DNA of 64,000 nucleotides, from positions 186,001 to 250,000 of the forward strand of contig NW_026944392.1 in assembly GCF_033439725.1 (NCBI RefSeq), in the 5' to 3' direction. Position 1 is the stretch's first letter. Every line of letters begins with the position of its first letter. A program made the position numbers and the translations under genes. The notes beneath the pieces are model-generated. The model worked only from the letters and a program-made list of their open reading frames with translations, did no database searches and had not been told where the DNA came from. Below are positions 10,950-20,856 of the stretch, in pieces. Origin of the DNA: Neurospora tetraspora (Eukaryota; Ascomycota; Sordariomycetes; Sordariales; Sordariaceae).

Positions 10950-12833
10950 TCAACTGCCGAGCATGCCAAATCTCTTGGGCCGCCGCCTGGTGCGCTGGGG
11001 CCTGGACACAGAGATCTTTTTTTTGCTGGGGGCGCCGTCGTGACGCGAGGCTGTCACTTGAGTCGACACTGCCGACGTCATGCTCGTTGTGATGACCGCC
11101 GCCGCCGATGAAGAGCCGCCGGGTGCTTCTTCTGACAAGCTGGCTTCGCAGTCCTGCTGCAGTTGTTGATCCAGATCCAGCAAGACATCATTCCCAGGGG
11201 GGTTCATCTCTGCTGGATGCGATTCTGGGAGACAAGGGGGAACTGGAAGAGTACTGCCGGGGACGGGGTGGCTTGTCTGCTGGCTTGTCTGCTGGCTTGT
11301 CTGCTGGCTGCGACGCCGTAGACGTTCGTGCGCTTCGGCCAAGCGTGCCTGGTTTTTTGCGTGCGATTCGTCCCTCCAGTGCCTGAACGCTGAGACGCCT
11401 CTGCGGAACTGGTCAACGCTTTCCATGATGTGGTGTGTCTTGATATGAGTAAAGTGGTACGATGGTTCTGAAGAGCCGGGTGCAGGTCTACCAACGCGCA
11501 TGGCATATTGGGTAAGATCGCCGTTTATACTAGAATAAGTCCAGGCGTGTGCCTTGGCCGTGTCGTCATATTTCGGGTCGTCCACCCCAAAGTTCTCAAG
11601 AGCAAATACAGCACGAGCTGTCGCGGCAGCGCTGTAAGCGGCCTGGCGCTTCAATATATCGAGACGCCCGGAGGGACCTTTGACTTCCAGAACGAAATGT
11701 GGCGCAGCTGCAGCGTTTGGCAGTACTGAAGGTTGAATTAAGTGGCCGATGCTGTCCCGGATTGGCTTGGCGATATCTCTGAAACGGGCTCCATAATACA
11801 AATCAGGCTGAGGGGCAACAGTGCATTTTCCAGTCATCGAGCTCATGTTGCTCCAGGAAACGCTGCTGTTGTTCGGAAGACTGAGATGGTTCATAGAACC
11901 AATTATGGCCGGCACAATATTACGTTCGATGTCTAGTTCCGAGACCGCGCAAGCGTTTGCTCGAATGAACCCCTCGATTTTGCTATCCGAGTATTCGGAT
12001 GGTGCCAGCGAAGGCCTCACGGATCTTTCCCGTCGTAGTTCTTCGAGATCGGCCAGCATGGAAGGGTCGCCATCCGTATAGATCCCTCTATTCCACAAGA
12101 TTGATTCGAAGCCATTGGTGTATGCGTTGGACGACTTGCGACTGATTGAAGCCAAAGACGTCGGGTTGGTGAGTCCCGAGCCTCGGCCCGAGGCTTGGAA
12201 GGTGTCGTGCGATGGAAGATTGGAGGACATCCTGTTGAGCTTCGCCAGATTTTCGCGGGTTAGGCGAGTGTCGGTTGCCGGAGGAGCAAGTGTAATAGTC
12301 TGGTGATCCTCGGTCTTCCGTTCCGGGTTCGGCTGACCGGCGACGGCGATATGGCTATGCTCCTCCTCCTTGGCGGAGAGAAGGTCGACGGCGGTTCGGT
12401 CGACCGAATGCTTGTCTTGAGGTAAAGATGGAGGAGATGGAGGAGATGTCTGGACTTCGTGGTGTTGCTGGCGGGGGTTGTGGCCTGTTTTTGCTCTCTT
12501 GCCCCGGGGGTTTTCTTGTCGGCCGTCTTGCCGCGGTCCTGTAGGAGACGGGTCGTCTTCGCGTGGCCTTTTCGAACGTGTTCGAGATGTCTGCCCGTGG
12601 ACTTCGTCGTGTTGCTGGCGGGGGTCGTGGCTCGTCTTCGCGCTCTTGGCCCGGGTTTTTTTTTGTCGGCCGTTTTGTCGCGGTCCTGGAGGAGATGGAG
12701 ATGTCTGGACTTCGTGGTGTTGCTGGCGGGGGTCGTGGCCCGTCTTCGCCCTCTTGACCCGGGGGTTTTCTTGTCGCGGCCCTGGAGGAGACGGGTCGTC
12801 TTCGTGTGGCCTTTTTGAACGTTGTCGTGCCAT
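10950..12833 (-). CDS. PD-(D/E)XK nuclease-like protein with basic N-terminal repeats (DUF7924-like)
   Basis: A single-exon protein of 627 aa starting MARQRSKRPHEDD at 12833; an in-frame ATG at 12956 would add 41 residues. Residues about 1-140 are imperfect tandem repeats with basic KRAK and SKRP patches, likely nuclear localisation signals. The conserved domain (about 270-510) contains QPDLYYG (Asp near 344) and 38 residues later FVLEVKG (Glu 383, Lys 385), then QAAYSAAATARAVFALE. This D...ExK spacing is that of PD-(D/E)XK nucleases, and the sequence resembles the fungal DUF7924 family as I remember it. A QQTS triple repeat (about 510-521) and a basic tail (RPQRTRRRPKRF) follow. Nuclease activity is inferred, not shown. 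Related fungal proteins are highly variable and often species-specific. Confidence 0.75.
   Translation of the reverse strand: MARQRSKRPHEDDPSPPGPRQENPRVKRAKTGHDPRQQHHEVQTSPSPPGPRQNGRQKKTRAKSAKTSHDPRQQHDEVHGQTSRTRSKRPREDDPSPTGPRQDGRQENPRGKRAKTGHNPRQQHHEVQTSPPSPPSLPQDKHSVDRTAVDLLSAKEEEHSHIAVAGQPNPERKTEDHQTITLAPPATDTRLTRENLAKLNRMSSNLPSHDTFQASGRGSGLTNPTSLASISRKSSNAYTNGFESILWNRGIYTDGDPSMLADLEELRRERSVRPSLAPSEYSDSKIEGFIRANACAVSELDIERNIVPAIIGSMNHLSLPNNSSVSWSNMSSMTGKCTVAPQPDLYYGARFRDIAKPIRDSIGHLIQPSVLPNAAAAPHFVLEVKGPSGRLDILKRQAAYSAAATARAVFALENFGVDDPKYDDTAKAHAWTYSSINGDLTQYAMRVGRPAPGSSEPSYHFTHIKTHHIMESVDQFRRGVSAFRHWRDESHAKNQARLAEAHERLRRRSQQTSQQTSQQTSHPVPGSTLPVPPCLPESHPAEMNPPGNDVLLDLDQQLQQDCEASLSEEAPGGSSSAAAVITTSMTSAVSTQVTASRHDGAPSKKKISVSRPQRTRRRPKRFGMLGS
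11269..11304. repeat. Three copies of a 12-bp tandem repeat
   Basis: Three perfect copies of TGGCTTGTCTGC inside the nuclease-like gene, coding on the minus strand for QQTS repeated three times. A fourth, partial copy follows. Confidence 0.95.
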
Positions 12834-12835
12834 GC
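12440..12835. repeat. Imperfect tandem repeat coding the N-terminus of the nuclease-like protein
   Basis: About two and a half units of roughly 130-170 bp. The common blocks are CTTCGTGGTGTTGCTGGCGG, the CGGGTTTTC/TTGTCGGCCG block and GAGACGGGTCGTCTTCG. In protein terms each unit carries SKRPxEDDPSP, GPRQ, KRAKTGHDPRQQH and EVQ. All units keep frame. Confidence 0.85.
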
Positions 12836-13152
12836 TGGACTGGAGGATCTGATATCGAGCAGAGAACAAGACACGTCGAGAGAGGACGCGTTGGGCTTGT
12901 TTGTTGCGAGTTAAGCGCTGGACGTGCGTGCCCAGACAGAATTGGCTGAAGGGCAATTAGCGCCGAGATTGATTGGGCTACATGCGTCACTCGTCTTCGG
13001 TTCGAGGCAGGTGTGACCTCTGATGTCTGGGGTATCTGCTATCTGTGGCCCTTTGTTATGCATTCCTACCCGACGCTACCCTAAAAGAACATCCGACGCA
13101 CAGACCAAGAACCGGGTGCCGCTCGGATCCCTCAGGACCACCTAGGTGGCTC

Positions 13153-13234
13153 CGTAAATGGGGTGTGCATAACCGTAACAGATTTGGTGAGAATCGCACC
13201 CATTCCTGTTAGTGACTTGCACATCCCATTCACG
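13153..13234. repeat. Short imperfect hairpin, possible MITE remnant
   Basis: The left arm CGTAAATGGGGTGTGCA (13153-13169) is the near-perfect inverse of TGCACATCCCATTCACG (13218-13234), with two mismatches. Further inward, GTAACAG and CTGTTAG also pair. The whole is 82 bp. Length and structure fit a miniature inverted-repeat element, but no second copy is seen in this window and no clear target duplication was found. Confidence 0.45.
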
Positions 13235-13644
13235 CAGCAACCTACCACCCCACATCCGCGATCGTGACATCCTTTACATCAAAGTAAGTCTGCTTTTTGG
13301 GAAAGTGCCACGTCTCGTCGATGACATGGTCCGATGTCGAGTCCCAGACCGAGTCTGGCGAACCTTAAAAAGGTGGGGGCGAGGCACGGGTAATGTCAGA
13401 GGCGAGACCGCAATTCGTTCATTCAATTCCAAGACTTCAACATTTCCGTACTTCGATCCAACCAAGGAATCAACAATCAGTTTATATTTCTCGAGAGCAG
13501 GACAATCCCAGCTCAGGAACCAGCTCCGCCCTTACTACATTCTCTCTCTTGCCGTCGACATGCCCGGCTTCTAATTCTCAACAATGGAACCTACCTTTCC
13601 TCATGCAGGTCCATTGCACAACCGATACGTACCTCCCCGCCCGC

Positions 13645-14021
13645 CGAAATCGGTAACGGTCAAGACCCGCGCAACGTCTCCGTCTACCTATCCGGAGCGC
13701 AATATCTCGACCAAAAAGGCCGTGAAAATGATGATTCTTTTTGGCAAATCAGATTCGCCAAGCCGAGCATCTCAGCCTCCTCATATTTTATGGCGAAAAA
13801 GGAGTTGACACAAGTGGTTTTGGGGTGAAAATGCCATGAAGTTGTAGATGATGGTTTCGCCGAAGACTTCTTCGACTTTGGCCCTTTTGCTGCCCAATGA
13901 GCGCGCGAGCAAATGTAGGCCAAGGCTTGATGCTCAGATGCGCTGCGACTTGGGCGCAAAAAGCTCAGCTGCCCCGGGTCTTGACCGTTACGGTTCTTGG
14001 TCTACACCGTTACCGATTTCG
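13645..14021. repeat. Inverted repeat pair with internal duplication
   Basis: CGAAATCGGTAACGGT at 13645-13660 is the exact inverse of 14006-14021. In addition, GTAACGGTCAAGACCCG at 13653-13669 is the exact inverse of 13975-13991. So one left arm matches two adjacent right copies. This could be the end of a decayed transposon or a local inverted duplication. Confidence 0.6.
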
Positions 14022-14184
14022 CCGCCCGCCGAGCACTTGACATCGACTGTCAGTTCGATAATCTCAGCATACCGTATTCATGTTCTTTACATTTCCCTAT
14101 TTCCCATAGTCGAGGGCCTGGTCGCCTACGTACATCAGCTGGTTCAGACTTATACAAAGATACCCATAAAACAGGCACACCGCC

Positions 14185-14204
14185 AAAAAAAAAAAAAAAA
14201 AAAA
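14185..14204. repeat. Run of 20 A
   Basis: Homopolymer of 20 adenines on the plus strand, a simple-sequence tract with no gene. Confidence 0.9.
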
Positions 14205-14378
14205 CCGATACTGTAGAGTGGTGGTATCGCCGAGTGATAGATAGATATACTGTAGTACTCCTTGTCGTTGCAACCACTCATTTGGAGTAACCTAGAATAC
14301 CAGACATTCCGGTGCAAGAGATGCGATTGAAGTCCAAGGTAAAGATGAAAGGTAGTGCAGGAATGTTTGCGGAAAGTA

Positions 14379-14471
14379 CTTGGGGGCTTCTGGACGCTAA
14401 GCTTTCTTTGCCCCCTCCATTTCGTTAATGTAGGGGGCGCCAAAAATTTGGGACCGTATTTTAATATGGGA
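14379..14471 (+). repeat. Left terminal inverted repeat of the TA-flanked transposon
   Basis: About 93 bp, roughly 90 percent identical to the inverse of 17500-17592. It contains the shared blocks AAGCTTTCTTTGCCCCC and AATGTAGGGGGCGCC. Confidence 0.9.
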
Positions 14472-17400
14472 CACCCCACATAGAAATTTACTAGCAAAGT
14501 GACCCATCCCCATACTAAACACTCATACTACACACCATGATTTATCAACACAACGTTGTTAGGAAGCCCAGTAGACTACCCAGATAGGAAGTGTATATAC
14601 TGAACAAGAGATCTGATAGTTTATTTCATTTATTTGAGTATTTTGTGGCCTGTATAGTGACCTGTACGGCTGAACTGCATCCCTCCTTATTTATACATTA
14701 GGCTTCCTCCTCCTACCTCGATGACTTTGCTCCCGGCCGTTGCCTGCTTAATTGCCTTATTTTTGGCCGGACTGTACCCTCGATTAATGGCTTTATTGTG
14801 CTTCCCTATATGGTATCTTCGAATTTACGTTTTCGAGAGAGAAGGGGAGTTATGGGTGTTGTTGAAGGCCCAGCTGAAGAAGGCCTAGATTTGGGTAAAG
14901 ATGTAATATCGATGGTGGGAGGCATACGCTACTTAACTTTCTTGGGTGCTGGTGTGATTGGTACAGTCCTCCTCTTATTAGGTAGAAGCTCTCTATCCTC
15001 CTCCTCCCTATCGTTGTCGTCGTTGTTGTTGTCCTCCTTCTCGTTGTTTATCTTATAGATGTTTTCAATAAGAGTCTTATTTATATCCTCTTCGAGCTGT
15101 GCCTGTACGCGGGGGTCTCTGGTGACTTGGGAGAAGGTTTTTGGAGTTAGTTAGGGTTGGCGGTTGGTAATAATTTCAACCTCGTTATCGTTATTAGAAA
15201 TCGATGAAAGAGAGTGCTTTGTAAAGTAATTGGCTTGCTATTAAGGTAGCGGTCTCTTCTCTATATCAATTTGATACGGGAGATTATCTTCTTCTCTTTG
15301 TATGTTGAATATATTATTTTCGTGAACGGGGATATACTCCTAGCGGTTGTTTTGTTTATACCTTTTAAATTAGGTATTCTAAGTAACTTTGGTTGGCTTG
15401 CTACCCTTTATATTATTTCTCTATTGCTCCTTTAGTTGCTTTTGTGTAATACTGTTGATTCTTTTTATGGCTCGCTCTTGTTGTTTTATTATATCCTCTA
15501 TTTTTCGTTGAGTTCTTTCGATTGCCTTGGTGTTGAATTCGTCTTTAGAAAGAGATAGTGATAAACTACTATTGGGGATTTTATATACCCTTTTCCTTAT
15601 ACGACGGTCGAAATTAGCCTCCTTTTTACAATTATATTGGTTGCGTTCTTGAATCTTATTGTGGTTAAAAATAGCCTTTCGAATAGCTTAGAGTACGTAA
15701 GGGTAGTTAATACTAATAGGGGAGTTGGATATATAAGAGTAACGGTTAGTAATTTAATTAATAATTTCGATAGCGTTTTTAAAACGATCTTCACATAGTA
15801 TTATAGTAGGGTGGATAGGATATAGTTTAGAAGTCGGTTATTTAGCTTTAATTTAGAATAATACCCTCTATTAGTTAATTGGCCAAATATTAGATTCCTT
15901 AAAGCCTTCTATGATGTTGTGCTTCATAAAGCTATTATTTATAATACCGTTGAGCGTGCGTACGAAAATTGCCCGGGTGAAGTTGTATTCCCTTCGCTGG
16001 ACAAATTGGCGAAGGATTTTTTAATAATAGGATTTAAAGGAGGAGAAGACGCTTATATTAAGAGGTTATATAAAGTAGGTAGAGTGACAAAGTAAGGCGA
16101 ATAGTTTTATATTGAATATTTTAATATATTTTTTAATAATTATATTATAATAATTATTGAAACCGTCGATAATAAGTAATCGATATATAGGATTAATATT
16201 AGGAAATCGCGTTTTACTAACGCCGATATAATTATTTAATTAATGGCCGTCCGCATTATATTTATATTAATTATAATTAAATTAATTTATAAAATTATAC
16301 CATATCTTTTTAAAGGTTGGGGAGAGTTTAAAGGAATATTTATTGAAGTGCTTTAATTAATTAAGGGTAAGTTTTGCGCTCGAAAATCCTGTTGGGGATT
16401 TAAAGAATTATATGTCGCTTAGGAGATTATTATCAATAAACTCTTCGGTTGGATTAGTTTTAAAAATAAGATAAATGGGAATTCTATACCTATTTACGTT
16501 TATACTTGTAATTAGGGTATAAAACTCCCTATTTATAAGATTAGAAATTTCTGGCTAAATTTAATTGTTAATATTAACCGCTAAGTGATAGAGGATAAGT
16601 AATACGATTAAAGGGTATTGTGTTTAATTAAAGGTGATTTGTCTAACTAACCTTCTTTTTATCTAGCTCCTTTAATACTACTACCTTCATACGACCGCTC
16701 GATATACAACCGATATACGCGCTATATTCATTATTATTCTAGCGATTATACAGGGGAATAATAGTAGTAATATCCTTATATTTATCGAACTAGTCGTTTA
16801 CGGATATTGGGTTTAATTCTTAAAAGCGGTATTTAAAATCTACGGCGCGATATATCGTTAAGTGTAGCTTAGGGTAATTAGCGATAAATTTCATAAATTA
16901 ATGCTTATTGAATTCTTTCTCTACTGTTAGAAGATTCGTCCTTATTGACTATAAGCGATTTGTAGTAGGTATTACTATAGATTGCAATGCAGGGAACCTC
17001 CCTCTAAAGTAGAAGATTATATACGCGACGAGAGCTTCCTCCTTAGTGAAAGTTAACGATTGTGGGCGCCTACGAGGCTGTGACGATATGGTTAGCTTCC
17101 CCGTCTTACGTAGTGACTTTATATGGCGCGCTATCGAATTACGTAATTTACTAGTACGACGAGTAATATCCTTGATAGAAGGAGGCTTCTTAGATTTAAG
17201 GGAACTATATTAAGTGTGAGCGTGGAGATATTAGCAGGCGCTAGTCAAGCCGGGAAGAGGGACGAGAGAGTAATCAATGGGCATCTGCACTAGTACCAGA
17301 ACCAGTAAGTTAATTAACGATTCTATCAATCCATGGATATATAGATTCTTACTGTTTTACAGCTTCACGAGGCAAATGCGATAAAAACTGACGAGTTTGG

Positions 17401-17499
17401 GCACGAAATGCGGCGAGGTTATTGTCCGAAATTACGATGTAAATGAGCGATTTTGCAGGACGTTAACAAGCGAATTTGTATGGGTTACATCGGGCACTA

Positions 17500-17592
17500 T
17501 CCCAGATTAAAATACGGTCCCAAATTTTTGGCGCCCCCTACATTGACGAAATGAAGGGGGCAAAGAAAGCTTGGCGCCTAGAAGCCCCCAAG
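17500..17592 (-). repeat. Right terminal inverted repeat of the TA-flanked transposon
   Basis: Inverse copy of 14379-14471, ending CCCCCAAG immediately before the TA duplication at 17593-17594. Confidence 0.9.
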
Positions 17593-18153
17593 TAGAAGAT
17601 TGAGGGACTGGCAAGCACGTTTGCGACAGTTGGGATCATTTAAGGGTTAGGGTATATCTAGGGGGCAAGTGTGAGTGATGCCCCTCAAACAACTGTTAGA
17701 AAAAGATAGGCAATGACAAATATGTGCAAGAAGAGAGCAACGGTTAGTTTTCAAAGGTGTGAATCTGTCTAATCCCAGTTTAATTGATACGGAATAGCTG
17801 GGTTTCAAGGTATGGCTGCGCAGTGTCCCAGCAGTAGTGCGTGAGCTAATCAACGATGTAATACATCGGATTCTGCCCACTTGCCACTGACATTTTGCCT
17901 CTCTTCTGACCCTTAAAATTCTCTATGTTTCCGCCAACTTTCTCTCTATTGTTTCGCAATTTGCATGAGCCCTGTCTGCTTCCCATGTTCCAAAGATCGA
18001 AGCTCAATAACCCACTCGCCAACTTTTGGTCACACCTTCCTCCATGCCAGCTTCCTCCTGTATTTGCTCCAAGCCCACGGCGGCTTCATGCCTCCCTGTT
18101 GACCCGAATTCCGTTGATGCTCCCATTGATGCTCTCTCCCTCCCAGAATTCCC
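17593..18153. other. Intergenic region
   Basis: About 560 bases between the transposon and the 3' end of a minus-strand membrane protein gene. No gene seen. Confidence 0.5.
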
Positions 18154-18991
18154 TCAAAAACTACCCCTTCTCATTCTCTTCCCTCCCTCCCTTAGATACC
18201 TGTCCCTCTCAACACCTGCCAACTTCAAACTGACCAGAAAAACCATGTAATTCGTCGCCACCTTCACAAAATCCTCCAAGCGCATCTCTCCCCAGTCCTT
18301 CCTCAAGCTTCCGTCCCGCACCATCCTTCCCACCACCCCCTGCCACCTCCTCTCATGCCATCCAGCTCTGGCAGCCGCCTTGATCGCCTTTGTAGGGTAT
18401 TCGTTCAAGAGATCACCTTCGATTCCACAAAATTCGTCTTCAAAGATGTCTTCCAAGCAACCAAAGTAATGGCGGAGTTTGTAAAGCGCTAGGGGCTGTT
18501 CGGAAACGGGGGAGATGAAGAAGTGCGAGGTGAGTTGGCGCATGTAGTCGGATTGGATGCGGTCGAGGGTTTGGATGATGTTTTCCGGGCGGGTGTAGGG
18601 GTGGCCCTGGTAAATGATGTAGAGGAGGTCGAAGAGAGGGTTGATGATGGACTGGAGAGTCGCTTGAACTCCTGTTGAAAGACAAAGAGGCGTTAGAAAG
18701 CTGAGAGAAAGGTGATCGAGTCCAGCTTTGGTGCTCGAACGTTGAGAACCAAGTGAGGAATGGGTAATTGTTCGCTTGAACAGACTTACTCTCTTTGGAC
18801 CTATGCACCTCCGGCGGGTAGATAAACCTACTCGGACGGGGACGTTGAGGTGTCTGAGGCGGAGTCAAGGACATCTTGTCCAGATCCTTCTGCTTCTTCT
18901 CTGGAAAGCAACCTGGACGAAACTTTGAAAGCAACCACAAGCAACCCAAGCACACAACAAGCAAGAAAAGTTCGCAGAACTTTCTGACCAT
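18154..18991 (-). CDS. Hypothetical single-pass membrane protein, two exons
   Basis: Predicted 239-aa protein of unknown function. It begins MVRKFCELFLLVVCLGCLWL, a signal-anchor-like transmembrane helix, followed by a Pro/Lys-rich linker. A 118-nt intron (18672-18789; donor GTAAGT, branch TCTAAC, acceptor CAACAG) joins exon 1 (18790-18991) to exon 2. The splice is phase-consistent and continues as QATLQSIINPLFDLLYIIYQ. The rest is helical and charged (HYFGCLEDIFEDEFCGIEGD; GWHERRWQGVVGRMVRDGS). An alternative reading of the 5' region in another phase (up to 19283) is also Leu-rich, so the true start may be further upstream. No enzyme motif is seen. Confidence 0.6.
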
Positions 18992-19516
18992 GAAGATGCC
19001 AGAACCGACGTAAGAAGAGCGCGGAAGGGCGCCAGCGCCAGGGGATGATGCGGTTGAGGATGTCTCTGACGAAAGACAAGGCGGCTGAGTTAGCGGAAAA
19101 CGACCCCAGGTTCAAGAGGAGAAAGAAAGGCCGAGTTCGAGGAAGGAAAGTGTACTGGGCCAAGGAAGTTGCTGTGAATACCGACGGGAATAGCTGTTGC
19201 GTGGGTGGGAGTCGCAGAAGTACTTGCATCGAGCTAGTTGCCGGCCTCGAGAAGGGTGCCGAGGGAGAAAGAAATCCAACCATGGTGAGAAAATGTCGAG
19301 GCTTTTATGTCTCGTAGACGGTCCCGAATATTGTTTGTCAAGTTGTTGTTGCCTATTCAGACACAATTGGCGCATCCTTATTCTGTTGGTATTGTGATCT
19401 TATTGTGATAAGTCGAAGTGCGAAGCAACGGTCGCAGACAAAAAGTTTATACTTTCAGAATAGGATGAACAGCGAAACGGTAGGATGAACAGTCCAGCAG
19501 TACGGAATCTGAAACT
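18992..19516. other. Promoter side of the membrane protein gene
   Basis: About 520 bases between two minus-strand genes. A leucine-rich frame on the minus strand reaches 19283 and could be an alternative 5' exon; otherwise nothing is seen. Confidence 0.35.
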
Positions 19517-20343
19517 CTAGTGCAGTGAAGGGTGAGACACTGTGATACTAAACCTGGATTCAAGTTCAGATGACACAGTTGGTGATCTTCGAACACTTTG
19601 GGAGATCAAGGTTCTTGTTGTCCCCGGGGTGAAGTGCACTTCCACCTGCGGAGACTTGGATGATGGAATGTAGACTATGAAGTCTACCTGACCGTCACCG
19701 AGTGAGCCCAAGGAGATTGTCGAGAACAACCTGAGAAGTGGGTCAACAATATACCAGCACCAAAAAGAGTAAGCTGCAGTTTTCCGTGGGATTGGGAATC
19801 ACCTCATATTGAATTCCATTTCCTGCGAGGGATGCCGCAATCTGCCTGATGGTAGCTTTGGTCCAGGAGCTGCATCATGAGGAAGTACGTGCTCCAAAGA
19901 GAAAACACCAAGGCGCATCGGACGGTGGAGGACCTGAATTCGGGCAGTTGGCTGTTTGCAAAACAAGACACACATGTTTTCGGATGAACCAGGAGACGTG
20001 AAAAGTTGGGATGGTGTGAGATGATATTTCTGCCTTTGAGGCATGGGAGAAGAGACTGGGGAAAAGTTGAGCGCAGTGGGATCAAACCAAGCGTACGCAA
20101 GATAGGAAGCAGGCTTGCCGGATACCGTAATTGAGGAACAAACCTGAGAAATTGATGATGATGGAGGAGACACAAATCAAGTTCCATAAGTGTTAGGACA
20201 GGCACAAAGGGTTGAGTCCTAATTTCCGAAGTACTGCGCAAGGAAGGTGCGAAGGTGCACTTCGATATTGGCGAAGCAATGGGGCTCAAATGAGGAAGGT
20301 GCTGCCTACACCTGACTTGGCCTTGAACCGAAAGTAAATTCAT
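19517..20343 (-). CDS. Probable small hypothetical gene, 5' end uncertain
   Basis: Support comes from splicing. The exon 19803-20143 reads VCSSITVSGKPASYLAYAWF onward to EMEFNMR. A 72-nt intron (19731-19802; GTGATT to TTCTCAG) joins it in phase to an exon reading FSTISLGSLGDGQVDFIVYI and ending SHPSLH at TAG (19517). Upstream, an acceptor TTTCTCAG precedes 20143 with CTAACAC as branch, so another intron leads to a first exon; the most likely start is the ATG at 20343 (MNLLSVQGQ), but its donor (GTCAGG) is weak. The resulting protein of about 193 aa is unrecognised. Confidence is low to moderate because no motif confirms it. Confidence 0.4.
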
Positions 20344-20856
20344 GGGAAGGAACAATCGGCGAAAGTAAAGATCATGCACAGTGTTTCGCTGTCAAGTGTC
20401 AACTCCCATGACAACTGGTACCGGACTTTAGCCGTCACCCTCCCCAACTCACAAGTTCTGACCCGTTTGGTTGCAAGGACGGGACCAAAACACTCCAACG
20501 ACAACTCGCGGATAAAATGCCATCCACGACACCAATTTAGGCAGTGCTCAATCGCCAATCATGTTCCAAGCTTCATAGTACCTTCAGAGCAGTATAGCAT
20601 CAAAAGACATATAGGTAATCTTGCAGACTTGACGGTTGTGACGTGATGAAGAGTCTTGGACACGTTTCCATTCAGCACCATGGGCATGTGAAAAGGAGTG
20701 AAGAACATCACAAACCCACCTGAAGTTGTTGTAATCGAGTACTCTTCGGTTGAGACTGTTCTGAACTCTCAAGACTTCAGAGCATCGTACTGCATCCACC
20801 AGATCCTCGACACCACTACCGCCAGCATCACCAGTTTTTCTCACCAGACGATCGCG
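20344..20856. other. Divergent promoter region
   Basis: About 510 bases between the minus-strand small gene and the plus-strand SET gene. It is expected to hold both promoters. Nothing else is recognised. Confidence 0.4.

Larger units (their letters stand above)
12834..14376. other. Intergenic region with inverted repeats
   Basis: About 1.5 kb before the TA-flanked transposon. Open frames near 13212-14216 overlap in all phases and are not convincing. Two inverted-repeat structures (13153-13234 and 13645-14021) and a run of 20 A (14185-14204) are listed separately. Confidence 0.5.
14379..17592 (-). mobile_element. RIP-degraded DNA transposon, TA target duplication, Tc1/mariner-pogo type
   Basis: A 3214-bp element with inverted ends of about 93 bp (14379-14471 and 17500-17592), each starting CTTGGGGGCTTCT; the few differences are mostly C/T or G/A. 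Both ends are bordered by TA (14377-14378 and 17593-17594), the target duplication of the IS630-Tc1-mariner superfamily. The interior (15.2-17.2 kb) is very AT-rich, as after RIP. On the minus strand broken coding can still be read: near 17.2 kb a helix-turn-helix-like PPSIKDITRR and then LTFTKEEALVAYI, as at the N-terminus of fungal pogo/Fot1-type transposases, and near 15.5 kb a Lys/Gln-rich C-terminal stretch. Many stops make it inactive. Confidence 0.8.

Noticed and set aside
10247-11092. 281-codon plus-strand frame
   Set aside because: Low-quality composition, covers a promoter and runs antisense into the nuclease-like gene.
12459-12852. Three plus-strand frames full of Cys, Gly and Arg
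   Set aside because: Antisense to the tandem repeats of the nuclease-like gene; the repeats keep all phases open.
14798-15058. 86-codon Ser/Leu frame
   Set aside because: Antisense to the acidic C-terminal part of the decayed transposase inside the TA-flanked transposon.
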